A DNA stretch of 64,000 nt from positions 186,001 to 250,000 of the forward strand of contig NZ_VRYZ01000002.1 of the NCBI RefSeq assembly GCF_008064635.1, in the 5' to 3' direction. The first letter of the stretch is position 1. Each line of letters begins with the position of its first letter. Source of the DNA: Parahaliea aestuarii (GTDB lineage: Bacteria; Pseudomonadota; Gammaproteobacteria; Pseudomonadales; Halieaceae). Below the pieces are notes generated by a model. It was not told the DNA's origin and made no database searches. It saw only the letters and a program-made list of their open reading frames with translations. Position numbers and translations under genes: made by a program. Positions 40,607 to 48,747 of the stretch are shown here, in pieces.

Positions 40607-42745
40607 TCAATCCTGATGGCGTCGGCGCTTGGCGGGGGTGCGGATATCGGTGCGGGGATAGCGCGGCAGTTTGCCGGTGGCCAGGTAGCGGTGAATGCTC
40701 TCCTGGGAGCGGACCTGGGCGGACTTCTTGCGCCCCTTCACCATGGTGTTGCTCTGGTCCGCGTCGATGATGCGCGCCTTCACATTGTCGTGCCACTGCT
40801 GGTCCAGCACGTCCTGGATGATCTCCTGGGCATCGCTGTCATACACCGGGCACAGCACTTCCACCCGGTAGTCGATGTTGCGCGTCATCAGGTCTGCCGA
40901 GCCGATCAGGTAGCGCGGCTTGCCGCGGTTGAAAAACACATAGGCCCGCGGGTGCTCCAGGTAGCGGTCGACGATACTGATGGCGCTGATGTTGTCGGAA
41001 ATGCCCGGGATACCGGGGCGCAGGGAACACATGCCGCGCACCAGCAGGCGAATTTCCACACCGGCTTCGGAGGCCTCGTAGAGCTTTTCCACCAGCGCGT
41101 TGTCCACCAGGTTATTGCACTTGAGGATCATCAGCGCCCGGTAACCATTGCGGGCATTGGCGATCTCCTGGTCGATCAGGGCATCGATACCGCTGCGGGT
41201 GGTGTGCGGCGATACCAGCAGGTGCCGGTACTCAGGCCGCTTGTAGTTGTACTGCAGAAAATCAAACACGTTGTAGATGTCGCGGCCGATCTCCTGATCG
41301 TAGGTCAGCAATGTAAAGTCGGTGTACAGACGCGCGGTCTTCTCGTTGAAGTTGCCGGTGCCGATATGCGAGTAAAAGCGGGCGCCCGCGCTCTCCTTGC
41401 GCTCGATCAGCAAGAGTTTGCTGTGCACCTTGAGCCCGGGTACGCCGAACATCACGTCGATGCCGTTCTCCGTCAGCCGTTCCGCCCAGCTGATGTTCGC
41501 CGCCTCGTCAAAGCGCGCCGCCAGTTCCACCACGGCGAGCACGCGCTTGCCGTTCTGCACGGCATTGACCAGTGCATCGATCACGCGCGAGATACGCGCC
41601 ACCCGGTACAGGCAGATCTTGATGCTGGTGACCTCGGGGTCCAGTGCCGCTGTTTTCAGCAAGTCGACGATGTAGTCGAAGGGATGATAGGGGTAATTGA
41701 GGAATACGTCCTTCTCGCGAATGCTGTCGAACAGGCTGCCCGGCTCATCCAGGCGGGGGATGCGAACCGGTGGCTGGGGCTTGAATTCCAGGTACCTGGG
41801 GCCGACGTTGGGGAAGGCCATGAAGTCCTTGGAGTTGTGATAGCGGCCGCCGGGAATCAGGCTGTCGTACTTGCCAAAGCCGAAACGCGAACTGAGGTAC
41901 TCCAGCAGGCGCGGCGGCATTTTGGCGTCGTAGACAAAGCGCACCGCGTCCGCCTTGCGCCGCTGCTTCAGACTGCTGGCCATCTTCTCGATCAGGCTCT
42001 CGGTGATGTCCGGATCGATTTCCAGCTCCGCATCGCGAGAAAATTTAAAGCAGTAGGCCGAGGCTTCATCGACCGGGAATACTCCGCGGAACATCTGCGG
42101 GAGGCAGGCGCGGATGACATTGTCCAGGGCGATGAACACCTTGCCCTGCTTGCCCTTGTGCCGGGGGATCTCCACAAAACGGTCCAGGCGATCCGTCGGC
42201 ACCTCCACTACCGCGTAGTTGTACGATTCCCCGGAGCGGATATCCATGGCCAGGTAAATGGACTCGTCGTTGAGGGTGGGAATGGGCTGTTCCGGCCGCA
42301 GCAGGATAGGCTCCAGTTCCGGCAGTACGGTCTGGGTGAAGTAGTCCTGTACAAAGGCCGCCTGGCCGGGATCCAGCTGGCGTTCGTTGACCATGTAGAT
42401 GCGCCGCTTGCGCAGATCCTTGAGCACGCCGGTGTAGACCCGCTCGAACTCCTTCTGCTGCTCGACGACCCGGGTCTGAATGGCGGCCAGCAAATCCTTG
42501 GCCTGCTGGTGGGGCTTGCCGGTGGTCACCGAAATCAGGCGCCGCACTTCCGCCACCCGCACGCGGAAAAACTCATCCATGTTGTTGGAGAAGATGCCCA
42601 GGTAGCGCAGCCGCTGGATCACCGGCACCGTGGTGTCCGCCGCTTCCTGGAGTACGCGACCGTTGAACTGCAGCCAGCTCATCTCACGCGGGATAAACAG
42701 CTCCTGGTGGGATTCCGCGAGACGCAACTTGATCGGGCTGGGCAT
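40607..42745 (-). CDS. ppk: Polyphosphate kinase 1
   Basis: 712 residues from ATG 42745, preceded by AAGGAG; the longer frame has no ribosome-binding site. Family opening LFIPREMSWLQFNGRVLQEA. The phosphorylated histidine region LKVHSKLLLIERKE and FYSHIGTGNFNEKTARLYTDF, plus a second histidine region toward the C-terminus, mark PPK1. It polymerises ATP gamma-phosphate into inorganic polyphosphate at the membrane. The C-terminus is lysine-rich. A candidate Pho box is upstream; no exopolyphosphatase gene is adjacent. Confidence 0.97.
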   Translation of the reverse strand: MPSPIKLRLAESHQELFIPREMSWLQFNGRVLQEAADTTVPVIQRLRYLGIFSNNMDEFFRVRVAEVRRLISVTTGKPHQQAKDLLAAIQTRVVEQQKEFERVYTGVLKDLRKRRIYMVNERQLDPGQAAFVQDYFTQTVLPELEPILLRPEQPIPTLNDESIYLAMDIRSGESYNYAVVEVPTDRLDRFVEIPRHKGKQGKVFIALDNVIRACLPQMFRGVFPVDEASAYCFKFSRDAELEIDPDITESLIEKMASSLKQRRKADAVRFVYDAKMPPRLLEYLSSRFGFGKYDSLIPGGRYHNSKDFMAFPNVGPRYLEFKPQPPVRIPRLDEPGSLFDSIREKDVFLNYPYHPFDYIVDLLKTAALDPEVTSIKICLYRVARISRVIDALVNAVQNGKRVLAVVELAARFDEAANISWAERLTENGIDVMFGVPGLKVHSKLLLIERKESAGARFYSHIGTGNFNEKTARLYTDFTLLTYDQEIGRDIYNVFDFLQYNYKRPEYRHLLVSPHTTRSGIDALIDQEIANARNGYRALMILKCNNLVDNALVEKLYEASEAGVEIRLLVRGMCSLRPGIPGISDNISAISIVDRYLEHPRAYVFFNRGKPRYLIGSADLMTRNIDYRVEVLCPVYDSDAQEIIQDVLDQQWHDNVKARIIDADQSNTMVKGRKKSAQVRSQESIHRYLATGKLPRYPRTDIRTPAKRRRHQD

Positions 42746-42808
42746 ACCGCTCCTTACCACTGTGACAGACGTATGCGGAACGGACTGCTCCGCCTGGCGA
42801 AACATTGT

Positions 42809-42826
42809 GTGGCAAGAGTATGACAG
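42809..42826 (-). promoter_or_regulatory. Candidate Pho box upstream of ppk
   Basis: On the minus strand the sequence reads CTGTCAT-ACTC-TTGCCAC: a perfect first PhoB half-site, 4-base spacer and a degenerate second half-site. It lies about 64 bases before the ppk start. PhoB control of ppk is known in other gammaproteobacteria; here it is an inference from one sequence. Confidence 0.45.
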
Positions 42827-42839
42827 TTTTGTTACGGAC

Positions 42840-42887
42840 AAAAAAAGCCCGGCAAATAGCCGGGCAAAGGTAGGGTTCGATACCTAC
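42840..42887 (-). terminator. Intrinsic terminator with a leading hairpin
   Basis: Minus-strand order: a 5-base stem (42883-42887 with 42870-42874), then a 7-base GC stem (42859-42865 with 42847-42853, 5-base loop) followed by seven T residues. It ends the 74-residue gene whose stop is 8 bases upstream. Confidence 0.88.
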
Positions 42888-42894
42888 AGGGGAT

Positions 42895-43119
42895 TCATTG
42901 GTTGGCGGCTGCCAGCTCGAGATGGCCGAGCAGCGTGGTGAACTCAGCGGCGATGCCGTCCATGCGCCGGTGCAAGTCGCTGCCATCGGAGCCGGCCCGA
43001 AGCGCCTTGCGGCCCTCTTCCACCAGCGCCACCAGGGTAATCAGTTCAAACTCGTCGAACTGCAGGGTCACCAGCGGTGAGTGGCGCTGCAGGCAATGTT
43101 CCAGTGCAATCGTCTTCAT
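42895..43119 (-). CDS. Small hypothetical protein
   Basis: 74 residues, no membrane segment. Sequence MKTIALEHCLQRHSPLVTLQ then FDEFELITLVALVEEGRKAL, predicted helical, ending in LGHLELAAANQ. I do not recognise a family. Reality is supported by good coding character and a textbook terminator right after the stop; the ribosome-binding site is weak. It could be a small regulatory or antitoxin-like protein, but nothing proves it. Confidence 0.7.
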   Translation of the reverse strand: MKTIALEHCLQRHSPLVTLQFDEFELITLVALVEEGRKALRAGSDGSDLHRRMDGIAAEFTTLLGHLELAAANQ

Positions 43120-43147
43120 CGCGCTACATCCAGTTCAGTGTGAGGGG

Positions 43148-43203
43148 AAAAAAGGGCCCGGTTGGTCAGAGACATGGCCGGGCCAAGGTAGGGAACTCTC
43201 CCT
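43148..43203 (-). terminator. Intrinsic terminator with a leading hairpin
   Basis: On the minus strand a 5-base stem (43199-43203 with 43190-43194, 4-base loop) is followed by a 7-base GC stem (43178-43184 with 43155-43161, 16-base loop) and six T residues. It ends the 134-residue gene. The layout and words AAGGTAGGG and GGGATTC are shared with the previous terminator region. Confidence 0.82.
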
Positions 43204-43226
43204 CATGGGATTCTGTTTGAGGTCGC

Positions 43227-43631
43227 TCAAGCCGCGGCCTGTTCGAACACTTCGGGGTAGGCCTGGCGCACCGCAGTAAAGCTGTAATCTTCCATTCCCA
43301 GTTCTTGCAATACCGCTTGCAGGTCGTCACTGGTTCTGGAGCCGAGGCGTTTCTGCACTGCTTCCACCGGGCCGTAGCGATTGGCCATCTGCCAGGTACC
43401 GGTGGCACGGGTACGCTTGCCCTTGCTGTAACTCAGCGCCTCTTCGTAGGCGTAGATGGCGCGCACCGCCGCAAACTCGATGTCACTTGCCGTGTCGTGT
43501 CCCTCGGCGCGCAAATCCACCGCTCGCCGGTAGGCCTGCCTGGCCAGTTCCGGGTGCCCCTGACGCTCAGCGTTGCGGGCAAAAACGTAGCATTTGTCGG
43601 GCTCGCTGATGCGAAGTACCAGATCGTGCAT
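43227..43631 (-). CDS. Hypothetical helical protein
   Basis: 134 residues, AGGAG before the ATG. Mostly alpha-helical with a TPR-like first half (YVFARNAERQGHPELARQAYRRAVDLRAEGH), then SDIEFAAVRAIYAYEEALSYSKGKR, and a second half with LGSRTSDDLQAVLQELGMEDYSFTAVRQAYPEVF. No signal peptide. No family recognised; the helical repeat suggests protein binding. It follows its own promoter region and precedes a strong terminator. Confidence 0.75.
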   Translation of the reverse strand: MHDLVLRISEPDKCYVFARNAERQGHPELARQAYRRAVDLRAEGHDTASDIEFAAVRAIYAYEEALSYSKGKRTRATGTWQMANRYGPVEAVQKRLGSRTSDDLQAVLQELGMEDYSFTAVRQAYPEVFEQAAA

Positions 43632-44013
43632 GTGCCTTCTCCTACCGTTCTGTCTGCGAGGTTCAAACCTCGTTCATTGACCACGGTGCACAGAGTACGC
43701 CGCCGGCGGAAGACACCACATGGCAGCTGGCGACAACAGCATGACCATTTGCGACAGTGTCAACATTGATGATTGGAAAGCGTAGAAAGGTGTCGAGAAG
43801 ACTCTCGCAAGCAGTTGGCCAGAAAGAAAAAAGCCCGCAAATCGGGAAGAGATGGCGGGCTAAGACAGCCGTATGTTTCGGGGCGGAAACATCGGCCAGG
43901 GGACGTGTAGCATGCAACGGGGTGTCACATGCTTATTTCAAAATAGCCCCCTTCTGGCAAATGGCAAGTTGTGGTGCGAAAAAACCGGGCGCTGCCGCGA
44001 TTCGGGGCGGGAC
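43632..44013. other. 382-base intergenic region
   Basis: Between the 134-residue gene and the universal stress gene. It holds a minus-strand double hairpin with terminator at 43827-43892 and, between there and 43631, the presumed promoter of the downstream gene. The 84-residue minus-strand frame across it runs through the terminator and looks non-coding. A small RNA ending at 43827 is possible but unproven. Confidence 0.5.
43827..43892 (-). terminator. Intrinsic terminator with a leading hairpin
   Basis: On the minus strand a perfect 7-base stem ATGTTTC/GAAACAT (43886-43892 with 43873-43879, 6-base loop) is followed by a 6-base GC stem (43855-43860 with 43833-43838) and a run of T. It is 120 or more bases after the universal stress protein stop, so it ends a long 3' untranslated region or a separate small transcript. 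Confidence 0.75.
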
Positions 44014-44883
44014 TCAGGGTTTGATGGCCAGCACGTCAGTGCGCAACAGTTCCAGCACAGACTCCGCGGTATTGCCCAGCAGGCGCGCCTTCACCCCGCG
44101 TCGGCCCACCGTCCCCATCACCACCAGCTGCGCCCGCACCCGGGCCGCTTCACTGGTGATCACCTTGGCAACCGGGCCCCGCTTGATCACAAAGTCGCTG
44201 CGCGAGAGACCAAATTCGGCCGCCAGCGAATTGATTTCAGGCGCCATGGACTGCTTTAATTCCTTCGCATAGGTAGCGGGCTCCAGCATATCCAGTTCTG
44301 CCAGCAGCCGCGGTACTTCGACCGCGCAAATCAGCTTGAGCCCGGCGTCCAGGGCGCCGGCCACGGCGCTCGCCTGCTCTATGACCTGGCGGTTGAGCCG
44401 CAGTTTGTCTTTGCTGCGGGTGCCGAGATCGATTGCGGCCAGCACTGGTTCGGTCTGCCCCCATTTTTCCTCGGCGACAATCAGTACCGGCGCCGGGCAC
44501 TCGCGCAGCAGCTGCCAGTCACTGGGTGTGTGGGTAAGGCTCTCGGTGCGCCTGCCGGACTTGACCACCATGCGGTACTTGCCGCCGGCCACACGCCGCT
44601 TCACCCAGGACACGAGATCCTTTTCCCAGATGATTTTCAGGCTGACCTTTATCCCGTCAGATCGCAGCTTGGCGAGCCGCTCTTCCATTTCCCGCTCGCG
44701 CTCGTTCAGCAGGCGCTGCTTGCACTCGGCGCGCTCGGCTGCACTCAGTTCGAGTGCTTTCAGGGAGGTCCAGACAAAGGCCACAACCTCTACCTTGCAG
44801 CCGAGGCGCCGGGCCAGCTCCAGCCCCCGCGTTGTGGCAGCACAGCGTTTGCGGTTGTCGGCGACGATCAGAATTTTTGTCAT
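44014..44883 (-). CDS. Tandem universal stress protein (UspE-like)
   Basis: 289 residues with two Usp domains. The first (MTKILIVADNRKRCAATTRG to about 140) ends CPAPVLIVAEEKWG; the second (VLAAIDLGTRSKDKLRLNRQ onward) carries the nucleotide-binding pattern VVMGTVGRRGVKARLLGNTAESVLELLRTDVLAIKP, i.e. GxxGxxG...GNT. Such proteins bind ATP and help survival in stress or low oxygen. A long charged helix near 45-75 is an insertion in domain one. Confidence 0.92.
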   Translation of the reverse strand: MTKILIVADNRKRCAATTRGLELARRLGCKVEVVAFVWTSLKALELSAAERAECKQRLLNEREREMEERLAKLRSDGIKVSLKIIWEKDLVSWVKRRVAGGKYRMVVKSGRRTESLTHTPSDWQLLRECPAPVLIVAEEKWGQTEPVLAAIDLGTRSKDKLRLNRQVIEQASAVAGALDAGLKLICAVEVPRLLAELDMLEPATYAKELKQSMAPEINSLAAEFGLSRSDFVIKRGPVAKVITSEAARVRAQLVVMGTVGRRGVKARLLGNTAESVLELLRTDVLAIKP

Positions 44884-44968
44884 GGTGTTCTCTCTAGCCC
44901 TGTTTTAGTCCCGCCGGATTATAGTGACCCGAAGGGCTGCCTGAACAGGGCCAGGCCGGGATTCGCTG

Positions 44969-45349
44969 TCAGCGGCCAGGTGCCGCCGGTGTGCGATAGA
45001 TCTGCCGGCACTGGGCGCACACCCGCTCATGGTGCCAGCTGCGGTAATCCGCCATGGTCACCAGCAGGTCCAGCAGCAATGCCAGTCCCAGTAGCGCCGC
45101 AAAGGCGCCCAGTATACGCAGGGCCGGGATGGCATCGCCAACCCACAGCAACAGCGCCGGGACCGCCATCCCCGCCAGACACAGGCCGAGCAGGAAAAAC
45201 AGGGAGCGCGGCGGACAACTGCGACGCGCCTTGAGACCGTACCACTCGAACAGCGGAGGCAGGTCCCGTTCCCGCATCAGGGCGAGAAACAGGGTGCGAC
45301 GCGAAGCAGTGGCGCGGGAGGCGCAGTAGGGGCAGCGAAGCTCGGGCAT
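44969..45349 (-). CDS. Small zinc-ribbon membrane protein
   Basis: 126 residues. N-terminal CPYCAS and C-terminal CAQC, i.e. two CxxC pairs that could bind one zinc. Between them are two hydrophobic segments (SLFFLLGLCLAGMAVPALLLWVG and RILGAFAALLGLALLLDLLVTMA) with a positive loop. Both CxxC ends would lie on the same, probably cytoplasmic, side. Unrecognised family; the layout suggests a folding or sensing role, which is inference. Confidence 0.75.
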   Translation of the reverse strand: MPELRCPYCASRATASRRTLFLALMRERDLPPLFEWYGLKARRSCPPRSLFFLLGLCLAGMAVPALLLWVGDAIPALRILGAFAALLGLALLLDLLVTMADYRSWHHERVCAQCRQIYRTPAAPGR

Positions 45350-45447
45350 GGCGCAGGACTGATTGCGGGGGACTGGCGCACTCTAGTGTCCCCGAAGGCC
45401 TTTGGGCATGGCCGGCAGCGCCAGCTGCATTGCCGCCGGCGCCGGTT

Positions 45448-46470
45448 TCAGCGGTTGCTCTGCTCGCGGTAGTCGGCCGGCGCCTGGCCGGTCCAGCGCT
45501 TGAAAGCGCGGGAAAAGGTGCTGGGCTCGGAAAACCCCAGCAGGTAGGCAGTCTCCACCACCGAACGCCCGGGGCTGCGCAGGTACTTGCGCGCCAGTTG
45601 CAGGCGCGTGTCTTGCAACAGGTCCATGAAACTGGTGCCCTCCTCTTTCAGTTTGCGCTGCAGCGTGCGATTGCTCAGATGCATGGCATCGGCGATCTGG
45701 CGCTGGCTGGGGGGGCCATCGGGCAGCCGCTCGATGATCCGGCCCACCACATCGCGGCTGGTACTGTGGGACAGGAAACCGTCCAGGTAGGCCTGGCTGT
45801 GCTCGTCGTTGACCCGGGCCAGATTCGGGTCCCCGGTGACCAGGGGTTCCTCGATGTCGGAGCGGGACCAGCACAGGCAATTCTCCGGCCCGGAAAAACG
45901 CACCGGCGCTGCGAACTGGTATTCCCAGCGGTAACTGTCCGCGGGGGACGGCCGGGTCATCTCCACCGACACCGGTGCCAGGTACTCGCCCACGGTCAGC
46001 CGGCACATACGCACGATTACCGCCAGGCCGAAATCCACGGCGCAGGGCACCATATCCCCCAGCCCCTCGGCGTGATGACTGTAGACCCGAACCAACTCGT
46101 CATCCTCCTCCAGGCGCAGTTCCGAACCAGTGGTGAGAAGCTGGCTGAAGCGGATCATGCGGCGCAGGCCGTCGTAGATGGTATCGCTGGCGAGCCAGGC
46201 CAGCCCGAGGCTGCGCAGCACCTGCGGCCGCAGTTGCAGGGCAGCGAACAGGCCGAAACTCTCGTCCCCGGTGACCGCCACCCCGCGCTGCAGCAATTGC
46301 TGCCACTGCACCTCCGGTACCCGCCATTCCGGGTTGGCGACCTGCGCCGGATCGAGCCCGATACTGGCCATCACCTCCAGCGGGTCTTCCCCGCGCAGGC
46401 GCAAGGCCGTGGCCACCGGCAGAATGAATGCGCCCATTACCGAGGCGTCTTGCTGGGAGTCCCCTGTCAT
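45448..46470 (-). CDS. AraC family transcriptional regulator (ArgR/OruR-type)
   Basis: 340 residues. N-terminal Arabinose-bd/OruR-type ligand domain (LRLRGEDPLEVMASIGLDP, GDESFGLFAALQLRPQVLRSLG) and a C-terminal double helix-turn-helix (RQIADAMHLSNRTLQRKLKEEGTSF, then ETAYLLGFSEPSTFSRAFKRWTGQAPADYR). Regulators of this build control amino-acid, lipid or polyamine catabolic genes. Start at ATG 46470 is a judgement; M25 is possible. Target unknown. Confidence 0.92.
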   Translation of the reverse strand: MTGDSQQDASVMGAFILPVATALRLRGEDPLEVMASIGLDPAQVANPEWRVPEVQWQQLLQRGVAVTGDESFGLFAALQLRPQVLRSLGLAWLASDTIYDGLRRMIRFSQLLTTGSELRLEEDDELVRVYSHHAEGLGDMVPCAVDFGLAVIVRMCRLTVGEYLAPVSVEMTRPSPADSYRWEYQFAAPVRFSGPENCLCWSRSDIEEPLVTGDPNLARVNDEHSQAYLDGFLSHSTSRDVVGRIIERLPDGPPSQRQIADAMHLSNRTLQRKLKEEGTSFMDLLQDTRLQLARKYLRSPGRSVVETAYLLGFSEPSTFSRAFKRWTGQAPADYREQSNR

Positions 46471-46555
46471 GTCGCGATCCGCGCTTTCTGTCTGTCCACC
46501 AGATACCAATGCCCTGCCAGACTATAGCACCCGACGGCCCTCCGGCAGCGCCGGG

Positions 46556-47785
46556 TCAGGTATAAAACCAGTAGGCCACGGCGATCGCCGCGCCGATGCC
46601 GGCCGCGTCCGCCGCCAGGCCGCAGGCCAGGGCGTGGCGGGCGTGGCGAATACCCACGGAGCCAAAGTACACCGCGAGCACATAGAAGGTGGTCTCGGTA
46701 GAGGCCTGCATGGTCGCCGCCAGCCGCGCCTGAAAGGAGTCGACACCAAAGGTATTCATGGTGTCGATCATCATGGCGCGGGCCCCCGAACCGGACAGGG
46801 GCTTCATCAGCGCGGTGGGCATGGCATCCACCCAGCGGGTGTCCCAACCCATCAGTGCCACGCCCTGGCGCAGGGCGTCCATCAGCAGGTCGAGGGCACC
46901 GCTGGCGCGAAAGCAGCCGATGGCGACCAGCATCGCCAGCAGGTAGGGAATAATCCCGATGGCGGTCTCAAAACCCTGTTTGGCGCCCTCGATAAAGGTC
47001 TCGTAGACGTTCACCGACTTGCGGTGGGCCGCCAGCAGGAACAGCATGATCAGGCTGAATATCAGGAAATTGCTGAGCAGGCTGGACTGTCGCTGCAACT
47101 CATCGGCGCCCAGGGTAGCGAGCCAGGCGATCAGGGCCAGCAGGCAGGCAAAGGCGAGCCCGAGACTGCCCAGCACCACCGAGTCGCGCAGGTCCAGCTT
47201 CTGCACCCAGGCGGTCACCAGCAGGCCGGCCAGGGTTGAACAGGACGTCGCTATCAGGATGGGCAGGAACACCGCTGCAGGATCCTCAGCCCCCATCTGC
47301 GCGCGGTACAGAAGCACCGTCACGGGGAACAGGGTCACCGAGGAGGTATTCAGTACCAGAAACAGCGCCTGTGCGTTGGTGGCCACGGTCGGTGTCGGAT
47401 TGAGGCTCTGCAGGTCTTTCATCGCCTTGATGCCGAGGGGCGTGGCGGCATTGTCCAGCCCCAGTACATTGGCGGAGAGATTGAGCGTCATGGAGGAAAT
47501 GGCCGGGTGCCCCGGCGGCACCTCGGGCATCAGGCGCCGGAACAGGGGCGAGAGCAGGCGCGCCAGTTTGTCCACCAGGCCACTGGCCTCCCCGAGTGAC
47601 ACCACCCCCAGCCACAGGGCCATCAGGCCGATCAGGCCGATGGCCAGCTCCACCGACAGGGTCGCCATATCGAACAGGCTCGACACCATGCGCTGGAAAA
47701 CGTCGGAATCACCCTGCCCCAGCCACTGGTAGAGCGCGCTGGCAAAGGCCAGCAGGAAGAAGCCCAGCCAGATGCGGTGCAGCAT
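46556..47785 (-). CDS. Nucleoside-recognition (SpmA/SpmB-like fusion) membrane protein
   Basis: 409 residues with about ten membrane helices. The first half has the SpmA/Gate pattern (MTLNLSANVLGLDNAATPLGIKAMKDLQ) and the second half the SpmB part (GAKQGFETAIGIIPYLLAMLVAIG, PLSGSGARAMMIDTMNTFG, TMQASTETTFYVLAVYFG). The fusion is common in proteobacteria; the role outside sporulating bacteria is unknown, possibly transport. The ATG at 47785 shares its first base with the stop of the upstream hydrolase. Confidence 0.9.
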   Translation of the reverse strand: MLHRIWLGFFLLAFASALYQWLGQGDSDVFQRMVSSLFDMATLSVELAIGLIGLMALWLGVVSLGEASGLVDKLARLLSPLFRRLMPEVPPGHPAISSMTLNLSANVLGLDNAATPLGIKAMKDLQSLNPTPTVATNAQALFLVLNTSSVTLFPVTVLLYRAQMGAEDPAAVFLPILIATSCSTLAGLLVTAWVQKLDLRDSVVLGSLGLAFACLLALIAWLATLGADELQRQSSLLSNFLIFSLIMLFLLAAHRKSVNVYETFIEGAKQGFETAIGIIPYLLAMLVAIGCFRASGALDLLMDALRQGVALMGWDTRWVDAMPTALMKPLSGSGARAMMIDTMNTFGVDSFQARLAATMQASTETTFYVLAVYFGSVGIRHARHALACGLAADAAGIGAAIAVAYWFYT

Positions 47786-48615
47786 CAGCCGCCCTGCCCG
47801 GCGATAAAACGGGCTACCCGCGCAGCGGTGTCCGCGGGGTGCTCCAGCGGAAACAGATGGCCCCCGGGGCAGGTCTCCAGCTGCGCCCCCGGTTGCAGGC
47901 GGCCCCAGCGCTGCAGGGCGGCAGCGCTCAGAATGTCGGATTCCTCCCCGCGCAAGCCCAGGGTGGGTAACTTCAGACGCAACAGGCGCGGCCATACCAG
48001 CGGTACCGAGGAGTACACCGCCGCCTCCCAGGCCGGCGACCAGGCCAACTCGATGCCATCCGCGCCCGGTCGGGTGCCGGCGTGCACATAATCCCACAGC
48101 GCCTCGTCGCTCATGCGGGCGAAGGGTCGCTTGCCGCGATGGAATGCAAACGCCGCCTGCCGGTCACTGAAACGGCTGGGTCGCAGCAGGGTTTTGCGCA
48201 CCAGCGGAATGCGCCGCATAACCTTCTCCGGCGTCATCGCCATGGCCAGGGCCTGGCGCGAGGGCAGAAAGACCGGGTCCAGCAGGATCAGGCCGCGAAA
48301 CAGCTGCGGTTTGCCGACCGCCGCCAGCATCGATACGACGGCGCCCAGGGAATGCCCCATCATCCACACTGGCTCACCGCCGCGTTGCTCCAGCGTCTGC
48401 GCCAGGTCGCGAGCAAACTGTCGCCAGTTGGCGCGGGCAGGCGCCGGTGTCGCTGCCGCCCCCTGCCACAGCGGGCTGTGGCGGTAGCCGATGACCTCAC
48501 AGCGCGCGGTCAGCGGCTCCAGCAGCTGGCGGTAGGCGCCGGGCGGATAGCCATTGGCATGGGCGAATACCAGGGTGGAACCCCGGCCGCCAAAGGATTC
48601 CAGGCGGTCTTTCAT
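47785..48615 (-). CDS. Alpha/beta hydrolase
   Basis: 276 residues from ATG 48615. Alpha/beta-hydrolase features: oxyanion region FAHANGYPPGAYRQLLEPL, nucleophile elbow MMGHSLGAVVSM (GHSLG, serine near residue 92), a cap helix region, and the late acid/His in LGLRGEESD and CPGGHLFPLEHP. Substrate unknown. The HANGYP motif is typical of a lipase/esterase-like group. An in-frame GTG upstream (48627) is an alternative start. Coupled to the SpmAB-like gene. Confidence 0.9.
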   Translation of the reverse strand: MKDRLESFGGRGSTLVFAHANGYPPGAYRQLLEPLTARCEVIGYRHSPLWQGAAATPAPARANWRQFARDLAQTLEQRGGEPVWMMGHSLGAVVSMLAAVGKPQLFRGLILLDPVFLPSRQALAMAMTPEKVMRRIPLVRKTLLRPSRFSDRQAAFAFHRGKRPFARMSDEALWDYVHAGTRPGADGIELAWSPAWEAAVYSSVPLVWPRLLRLKLPTLGLRGEESDILSAAALQRWGRLQPGAQLETCPGGHLFPLEHPADTAARVARFIAGQGG

Positions 48616-48747
48616 CCGCGGGTTCACTCCTGATGCTGGGAAAGGGCCAAGCCTAAAGCAATGTCGGGTCGCGCAAAAGCTTGCCGCGCGACCGGCCAGA
48701 GAGTACTGTACATTTATCCAGCAAAGGCCATTCCAGCGCACTCACCC

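Noticed and set aside
40568-42823. A 751-residue plus-strand frame opposite ppk
   Set aside because: Antisense shadow of PPK1; no recognisable motifs and no ribosome-binding site.
42868-42890. GGTTCGATACC resembling a tRNA T-arm
   Set aside because: The stem closes an 8-base loop and no acceptor, D or anticodon arms surround it; it fits the 3' hairpin of the small gene instead.
43663-43917. An 84-residue minus-strand frame after the universal stress gene
   Set aside because: It runs through the paired hairpin and T-run terminator and lacks coding character.
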